Positions 58,736 through 64,000 of a stretch of 64,000 nt of DNA are shown in pieces; position 1 is the stretch's first letter; each line of letters starts with the position of its first letter. The DNA is from Thermoguttaceae bacterium. GTDB taxonomy: Bacteria > Planctomycetota > Planctomycetia > Pirellulales > Thermoguttaceae. The notes below the pieces were generated by a model. The model worked only from the letters and a program-made list of their open reading frames with translations. It had not been told where the DNA came from and made no database searches. Position numbers and translations under genes: made by a program. Where the stretch lies: assembly GCA_025060325.1 (NCBI GenBank), contig JANXBW010000018.1, positions 38,918 to 102,917 on the forward strand. The letters are read 5' to 3'.

Positions 58736-61700
58736 ATGGCGACACTTACCGTAACGCGAGAACGCATTGACACAGTTGACCAACTTGATTCGCTTCGAGA
58801 TCACCTTCGCCGAGAGCGCGAGTCGCGGTTGGAGGCGGGCGTTGGCCAGCTGCGTATTTGCTGCGGCGCCGGCTGCATCGCCTCCGGATCGTTGGAGACG
58901 CGGGCGGCTTTGGAGCGCCACATGGAGGACCGCGGCCTTGAGCACCGGTGGGAGATCATTAGCACCGGTTGCATGGGGCCTTGTTACGGCGGTCCGGTTA
59001 TCCTGATTGGGGATATCCTTTACGAGCGCGTTCGGCCCGAGGATGCGGCGACCATCGTCACGGAGCACCTGGCCCAAGGCCGAATTGTCGACCGATTGAC
59101 GCATCGCCGGCCGGATGGTCGACACGTCGCCCGAATTGGGGAGATCGACTTCTTCAAACGCCAGGTCAAAATTGTGTTGCGAAATTGTGGACAAATCGAC
59201 CCCACTCGGATCGAAGACTATATCGAGCGGGACGGTTATCAGGCCTTGGCCGAAGTCCTTCGCCGGAAAGACCCGGATTGGGTCATCGAAACGTTGAAGG
59301 AATCGGGCCTTCGCGGCCGTGGGGGGGCTGGCTTTCCCACTTGGCGGAAGTGGCTTTTTGCCCGTCAGCAGGATGCTTTTCCCAAGTTTGTCGTGTGTAA
59401 TGCCGACGAGGGCGATCCCGGCGCCTTTATGGACCGCAGCGTCCTCGAGGGTGATCCGCACAGTGTGATCGAGGGGATGGCAATTGCCGCAGCAACCATC
59501 GGCGCTAGCCAGGGCTTTGTTTACGTTCGCGCCGAATACCCCTTGGCGGTAGAACGACTGCGGATTGCGATTGACCAAGCGCGTCAGCTTGGACTTTTGG
59601 GCAAGAACATTTTGGGGCTAGGGTTTGATTTTGATATCGAAATCCGCATGGGCTCTGGCGCCTTTGTCTGCGGCGAGGAGACGGCCCTTCTTACGTCGAT
59701 TGAGGGCAATCGGGGTGAACCGCGGCCGAGGCCACCTTTCCCAGCGCAAAAAGGCCTTTGGGGCCAGCCGACGCTCATCAACAACGTGGAAACTTTCGCC
59801 AACGTGCCGATCATCGTCCTCAAAGGCGGAGCTTGGTACGCCCAGTGGGGCACTCCCCGAAGTCCTGGGACAAAAGTGTTTGCTTTGGCCGGTAGCATCA
59901 AGCATTCCGGCCTGGTGGAGGTGCCGATCGGCATCCCTCTTGGTGACTTAATTTACGACATCGGCGGGGGGACGGCCTCTGGCAAACCATTTAAGGCGGC
60001 GCAAATTGGCGGCCCATCGGGCGGATGCGTGCCCCGGCAATACCTCAACACTCCGCTTGATTACGAATCGCTGGCGGAACTGGGGGCGATTATGGGCTCC
60101 GGTGGTCTGGTGGTCATGGATGACGACAGTTGCATGGTTGACGTGGCCCGATACTTCCTGGAGTTTGTCCAGGAGGAATCGTGCGGCAAGTGTACGCCCT
60201 GCCGGGTCGGCACCAAGCGGATGCTTGAGGTCATGGACCGGATCTGCCAGGGCCGGGGCGAAGAAGAGGATGTGGAACGGCTCATTGAACTGGGGGAGAT
60301 GATCAAGGAGACCTCTCTGTGCGGGCTGGGGCAGACGGCGCCTAACCCAGTTTTGTCAACAATCCGGCATTTCGGGCACGAATACATCGAACACATTCGC
60401 GACCGGCATTGCCGGGCCGGTGTTTGCGGAGCCTTGGTGGCCGCCCCATGCGAAAGCGCTTGCCCCGCCCATGTGGACATTCCAGGGTTTGTGGCCTTGG
60501 TGGCCGAAAAACGCTACGCGGAGGCCATCCGCCTCCATCGCGAGCGCAACCCCTTTGCCGCCGTGTGTTCCCGGGTTTGCTTCCATACCTGCGAGGACAA
60601 GTGTCGCCGGGGCGCGCTGGATGCCCCCGTGGCCATTCGTGCCATCAAGCGCTTCCTGGTTGATCAGGAGGTTACCCTGCAAGTTCCCGAAATCCGCGAA
60701 AACCCCAAGAACGCCAAGCGGAAAATCGCAATTGTTGGGGCGGGGCCTGCCGGTCTTACCTGTGCTTATTTCCTTGCCCGATTGGGCTATCGGCCGGAGG
60801 TCTTCGAAGCGGAGCCGCGGCCGGGGGGGATGCTCGTTCAGGCAATTCCGCCGTATCGGCTGCCCCGGGAAGTGGTGGCCCGCGAGGTCCGCATGATCGA
60901 GCAGATGGGTGTGGAAATCATTACCGGCATGGTCCTCGGCCGCGATTTTACCCTCAGTAGCCTCCGCTCCCAGGGTTATGAGGCCGTCTTCTTGGCGGTG
61001 GGGGCACCCCGGGGCGCTCGGCTTAATATCCCGGGGGAGGATGCGCTAGGGGTGCAGGATGCCTTGGAATTCTTGCGGACGTACAACATGCGGGGCTCGG
61101 TGCCGGTTGGTCGACGCGTTGTCGTAATCGGTGGTGGTAATTCCGCCATCGACGCAGCCAGGACGGCCATCCGCCTTGGGGCAGAGAGTGTAGTGGTCGT
61201 TTACCGCCGTAATCGCGAAGCTATGCCCGCTTATGAAGAGGAGATCGTCGAAGCCGAGGCCGAAGGTGTTCGCCTCCAGCTTTTGACAGCACCCACCGAG
61301 ATTCTCACAGAAGGTGGTCGAGTAGTCGGCCTGAAGTGTGTGCCAGTTCAGCTAGGTGAGTTTGACTATTCAGGGCGTCGCCGGCCACGGGAGGTGGGCG
61401 AGGCCTTCTGCATCCCAGCGGATCAGGTCCTTGTGGCGGTCGGGCAGACGCTCGAACTTGACCAGATTTGCCCAGATATCGACCTGCGGCGTAACGCTCG
61501 GGGATTTATCGACGCTGACCCCGTCACAGGCCAAACCTCCCATCGGTGGATTTTTGCCGGCGGCGATGCCGTCACCGGGCCCGCCTCCGTGGTGGAGGCA
61601 ATCGCGGCTGGGGAGCGGGCGGCAGTGGGAATCGACCTGTTCCTCACCGGCGAGAACCACGCTTTTTGGCGGGAGAGCAGACCGGTTGATACGGCCTACG

Positions 61701-61930
61701 TTCCCGACGAGGATCTAGAAGCTACCCCGCGAGAGCCGCTGCGCCTCTTGCCCGTGGAACGTCGCCGTCATAACTTCGAGGAGGTGGAGCTACCCTGGCC
61801 GGAGCCTGTGGCGCTGCGGCAAGCCCGCCGGTGTTTGCGCTGCGATTACGGCCATCGCGAGGGCGTAGCTCCAGAGGTCCCGACCACCGCCTCAACCCAC
61901 GGGCCACTTGCCGGGGCGAGAATCCGGTAG
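58736..61930 (+). CDS. NuoF-type diaphorase fused to a GltD-like FAD/NADPH oxidoreductase
   Basis: 1064 residues in one frame. Order: thioredoxin-like [2Fe-2S] domain (about 1-115; Cys42/43, 47, 79 and 83); NuoF FMN/NADH domain (about 185-440; LRGRGGAGFPTWRKW, CNADEGDPGAFMDR); SLBB-like and 4Fe-4S domain (about 440-530; ESCGKCTPCRVG and a fourth Cys in SLCGLG); a Cys-rich 4Fe-4S linker (CESACPAHVDIPG; CSRVCFHTCEDKCRRG); and a glutamate-synthase-small-subunit-like module with FAD motif IAIVGAGPAGLTCAYFL and NAD(P) motif VVVIGGGNSAIDAARTA. This resembles NAD-linked subunits of electron-bifurcating hydrogenase or formate dehydrogenase complexes of the HydABCSL type (family knowledge). It would link two pyridine nucleotides through two flavins; direction and partner are inferred. 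Confidence 0.9.
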   Translation: MATLTVTRERIDTVDQLDSLRDHLRRERESRLEAGVGQLRICCGAGCIASGSLETRAALERHMEDRGLEHRWEIISTGCMGPCYGGPVILIGDILYERVRPEDAATIVTEHLAQGRIVDRLTHRRPDGRHVARIGEIDFFKRQVKIVLRNCGQIDPTRIEDYIERDGYQALAEVLRRKDPDWVIETLKESGLRGRGGAGFPTWRKWLFARQQDAFPKFVVCNADEGDPGAFMDRSVLEGDPHSVIEGMAIAAATIGASQGFVYVRAEYPLAVERLRIAIDQARQLGLLGKNILGLGFDFDIEIRMGSGAFVCGEETALLTSIEGNRGEPRPRPPFPAQKGLWGQPTLINNVETFANVPIIVLKGGAWYAQWGTPRSPGTKVFALAGSIKHSGLVEVPIGIPLGDLIYDIGGGTASGKPFKAAQIGGPSGGCVPRQYLNTPLDYESLAELGAIMGSGGLVVMDDDSCMVDVARYFLEFVQEESCGKCTPCRVGTKRMLEVMDRICQGRGEEEDVERLIELGEMIKETSLCGLGQTAPNPVLSTIRHFGHEYIEHIRDRHCRAGVCGALVAAPCESACPAHVDIPGFVALVAEKRYAEAIRLHRERNPFAAVCSRVCFHTCEDKCRRGALDAPVAIRAIKRFLVDQEVTLQVPEIRENPKNAKRKIAIVGAGPAGLTCAYFLARLGYRPEVFEAEPRPGGMLVQAIPPYRLPREVVAREVRMIEQMGVEIITGMVLGRDFTLSSLRSQGYEAVFLAVGAPRGARLNIPGEDALGVQDALEFLRTYNMRGSVPVGRRVVVIGGGNSAIDAARTAIRLGAESVVVVYRRNREAMPAYEEEIVEAEAEGVRLQLLTAPTEILTEGGRVVGLKCVPVQLGEFDYSGRRRPREVGEAFCIPADQVLVAVGQTLELDQICPDIDLRRNARGFIDADPVTGQTSHRWIFAGGDAVTGPASVVEAIAAGERAAVGIDLFLTGENHAFWRESRPVDTAYVPDEDLEATPREPLRLLPVERRRHNFEEVELPWPEPVALRQARRCLRCDYGHREGVAPEVPTTASTHGPLAGARIR

Positions 61931-62042
61931 CGCTTGCTTGCGACCCCTCGTTGGCATTAGGGCCCAGCAAGTCGCCTCCAGGACTTGTTAGAAAGTTCAG
62001 TGGAACGGCCAGCTTAATCGCTTAGGGCATGGGAGAAGTGCG

Positions 62043-62303
62043 ATGGCGGAGGAAGAAATTGGCCGGGTGACCCACTATTTCGGCAAGATCGGGGTAGCTG
62101 CGATCGAAATCACCCGGGGCACGCTTGCCGTGGGCGACACCATCCACATCCAGGGCCATACGTCCAACTTTGTTCAAAAAGTGGAATCGATGCAGATCGA
62201 AAACAAGCCGGTGGAACGGGCCACGGCAGGCCAGGCAGTGGGTGTGAAGGTGATCGAACACGCTCGGCCCCACGATAAGGTGTACAAGGTTTTGCCCGAC
62301 TAA
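62043..62303 (+). CDS. small EF-Tu-domain-2-like protein
   Basis: 86 residues, ATG with GGGAGAAG upstream, 112 bp after the fusion gene. The sequence (IGRVTHYFGKIGVAAIEIT; LAVGDTIHIQGHTSNFVQKVESMQIE; KPVERATAGQAVGVKVIE) is a stand-alone version of translation-factor beta-barrel domain 2. Similar small proteins are annotated as translation elongation factor-like in several phyla and often sit by U32 peptidases; here the neighbour is a redox protein. Function unknown. The beta-barrel pattern is intact. Confidence 0.82.
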   Translation: MAEEEIGRVTHYFGKIGVAAIEITRGTLAVGDTIHIQGHTSNFVQKVESMQIENKPVERATAGQAVGVKVIEHARPHDKVYKVLPD

Positions 62304-63051
62304 AAGAGCTGATCAACCGGCCATCATTCCTGCCGGGGAAAAAGGAAGCGGCCAGCATTCGCCTTGTCAAAGCCGCCGGTAAGGGGCTCGGATTTTAGCG
62401 GGCGGGTCCCCGGAGGTATAAGCGGGAATCGGCGGAAAGAGCGGTTCCCTCGATTTTTTGGAGCCGCTCGATGCGAGACTCGGGTATTCTGGGCACGACC
62501 GATTGTCTGATTGCGAAGTCAAGACCGGCCGTCGACTGTCTTGCACTCCCCACGACGGGTATTTAGGCCAGGTCTTTGTCCGACCGGAGCTCCAGAGGTC
62601 AGACATCCTCAAAAGACGCCCGATATTTCGCAGCTGGCAAGCGGTGTTAAGGGCGCAATTTGCCAAATCCGGGGATGTGGGGGCCGGTTAAAGGCACTCG
62701 GCAGTTTCCGACGCGGGGTTCCACCTGGTTGAAGCTGGCCGGGGCAGGGTGCCCCAGTTGGTGGAGGATAACCGTCGGGCCGCGCCGCAGCTGAGGGAGA
62801 GGATTTTCTTCGCCAGTTTGCCGGGAATTTCGACGCCGTTTCCCCGGCCGGTTTGCCGATTGCCCCAGGTGGCCTTCCAAAGCGCCCGTTTTAAATCGGT
62901 TTCCCGAACGGCGGGGGGTTCCAAGGTGCGGCCGGAACGCGGGGAAAGCAAGCACCTCCAGGCTAGCTCCACCGGGCGAGTGATCGGGTTATATTTATTT
63001 CCGGGGCGGGCGTTGGTGGCCAGCGGGGCAAACTCGGCATACCGACTTTCC
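62304..63051. other. gap before tRNA-Met
   Basis: No supported gene. A TATATT box at 62990-62995, 57 bases before the tRNA, could be its -10 element, but the -35 is unclear. Confidence 0.4.
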
Positions 63052-63124
63052 GGGCCCGTAGCTCAGCGGTAAGAGCAGGGGACTCATAATCCCTTGGTCG
63101 GGGGTTCGAATCCCTCCGGGCCTA
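63052..63124 (+). tRNA. tRNA-Met (anticodon CAT)
   Basis: Cloverleaf: acceptor GGGCCCG/CGGGCCT (one G-T pair), D arm GCTC/GAGC, anticodon loop CTCATAA (anticodon CAT), T loop TTCGAAT. CCA is not encoded. The body looks like elongator Met; a CAT tRNA can also be initiator or lysidine-modified Ile, which the anticodon alone does not exclude. Position 1-72 is G-U/C-like rather than the mismatched C-A of initiator tRNA. Confidence 0.93.
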
Positions 63125-63287
63125 TCCCGCTTTTTGCAGTTTAGCCCAGAGAAAAGCAAGGTATTACGTAAGGCGCTAACTTTCCGAAACACTAGGGTAA
63201 TACTGCGATTCTTTCTCCTCTCTGCCGGAACCTGCTGCGCCGGCGTTTGTGGCTAGAGCACCTCCAGTTTCATGCCCGCCGCTTCGC
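63125..63287. other. spacer between tRNA-Met and element copy 3
   Basis: 163 bases with no recognised feature. Confidence 0.4.
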
Positions 63288-63419
63288 TTAAATAGCTCCA
63301 CAAGGGAAGTGCACCGGTAGGCGGCTTGGAGGTACAAGTCATGTGGAGGATCGAGCCGTTTTATTCGGCCAGATCAAGTTCACCTCCTTGCCCGATCCCT
63401 CCCGTGTGGAGCTATTTAA
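63288..63419 (+). repeat. MITE-like/structured element, copy 3
   Basis: 132 bp with perfect 14-bp inverted ends TTAAATAGCTCCAC (63288-63301) and GTGGAGCTATTTAA (63406-63419). An internal hairpin CGGCT/AGCCG precedes GTTTTATTCGG, as in the other copies, and the block GCCAGATCAA...GATCCCTCCCGTG matches their distal halves. It lies downstream of tRNA-Met and overlaps the stop codon of the broken gene at 63412-63757 (TAG within TTAAATAGCTC on the minus strand). Confidence 0.75.
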
Positions 63420-63757
63420 CTTTTCCGGCCGGGTAAAAATCAAAGCTGCCCCGATACCGCCGCATGCGGATGTGCGGGTCTTTGTCCCGCCGCCGTAATT
63501 CCCGCCGATAGTTGAAAAGGGCGTCATGAATTTGACTGATCGGTTCCTCGTCAGCTCCGATTTCGACCTTGGGCCGGATCGCCAAGATAGAAAGCACCGC
63601 CCGGGCAGGGAGGTTTCAATGTTTTGAAGAGGTGCACTAAGGCCGCATAAGTGTCCTTTTCACCGCTCGGCAGGAAAATGTCAACATCGGCAAAACTGGC
63701 TTCTTGCCTCGTGCCGAAAGCCCGCTCCTTGTTTCCGGTACCTTCCCACAATAGCAC
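63412..63757 (-). pseudogene. frameshifted, unrecognised gene remnant
   Basis: A frame beginning with GTG at 63757 (LLWEGTGNKERAFGTRQEAS; VDIFLPSGEKDTYAALVHLFKTLK) continues, after a one-base shift near 63620 (AAACCTCCCT), in the frame LPARAVLSILAIRPKVEIG...NYRRELRRRDKDPHIRM and ends at the TAG at 63412 inside the element's inverted end. Together they would encode about 110 residues. No family recognised; a stop lies directly upstream, so the 5' part may also be lost. Confidence 0.4.
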
Positions 63758-64000
63758 CGAGGCCGGCTAGCATTCGGGCTTTCTTATCTTCCCCGAGCCG
63801 ACCGGATCCCTTGTCAGGCTCTTTCGTTTACACGCGAGAATGCCGAATGGCGAGTTGCGAACGGTTCGTGTTTAGTGGCCCAGGCCGGGGTGGCAGAGGA
63901 CGAACGACAGCCGGCATGAGAGGTCTCGATCCCTTTTTCGTCAGGGCAGTGAATCGGAGTTCTGCGTTTCGGTGTCCATGGATGCCGCCTCGATAATGGC
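63758..64000. other. right edge
   Basis: No supported gene. A short plus-strand frame (63811-63996) looks random. Confidence 0.4.

Noticed and set aside
63288..63419. Integron attC site
   Set aside because: Length and palindromic shape are suggestive, but the GTTRRRY and RYYYAAC boxes would be in the wrong order and no integrase gene is present.
1..64000. CRISPR arrays, complete insertion sequences, rRNA genes
   Set aside because: Looked for regularly spaced repeats, transposase motifs and rRNA signatures by eye and found none.

Overview
The window looks like a chromosome segment of a Planctomycetota bacterium, with roughly 57-60 % GC by eye. The lineage call rests on protein families: a DUF1559 pseudopilin-like protein, a DUF1598 secreted protein, an Lpg1974/BBP7-type outer-membrane barrel, Tat-exported Gfo/Idh/MocA and TIM-barrel proteins, a small lipoprotein with a carboxypeptidase-regulatory-like domain, and an FHA-GAF-sigma54 regulator. 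Naming a genus (for example a Thermogutta-like member of the Pirellulales) would be inference. Coding density is low: intergenic stretches of 0.4-1.5 kb are common, and GTG and TTG starts are frequent.

Left part (1-12.5 kb): an edge-truncated reading frame, asnB, an HtrA/Deg protease with a clear terminator, convergent DNA polymerase X and a DRG-like TGS GTPase, csrA with an unusual tail, tRNA-Glu, a pair of inverted copies of a ~131-138 bp element, a promoter followed by a dense nest of hairpins (candidate structured RNA), and a Pro-rich secreted helical-repeat protein.

Fatty-acid region (12.9-20.9 kb, all minus strand): rpmF, fabD, fabG, acpP and fabF, followed by a secretin-like exported protein and a ketosynthase-like protein that has lost the catalytic Cys and one catalytic His. 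This core should supply malonyl-ACP, ACP, condensation and ketoreduction.

Middle part (21.8-42.4 kb): exported or envelope proteins (PQQ-type propeller lipoprotein, Tat-exported TIM barrel, outer-membrane barrel), a thioredoxin-reductase-like flavoprotein, an Nramp-like transporter, two large GT-C-like membrane proteins, a 1156-residue double-FAD protein with an inserted discoidin-like segment and HEAT repeats, a zinc alcohol dehydrogenase, and the DUF1598, lipoprotein and DUF1559 genes.

Right part (43.8-64 kb): a sigma54 activator with comF, a GH5 glycosidase, a HEAT-repeat protein, and a remarkable 2.3-kb reading frame cut by six in-frame stop codons without any frameshift. These are followed by a Gfo/Idh/MocA oxidoreductase, a CheY-like regulator, a NuoE-like protein with a NuoF-GltD-type fusion flavoprotein (soluble diaphorase/bifurcation-type module), a mini EF-Tu-domain-2-like protein, tRNA-Met(CAT), the third copy of the ~132-bp element and a frameshifted gene remnant.

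No complete transposase, CRISPR array, rRNA or recognisable defence system was seen. The best candidates for something undescribed are the six-stop gene, the structured RNA at about 10.4 kb, the tRNA-associated inverted-repeat element family, and the catalytically degenerate ketosynthase.
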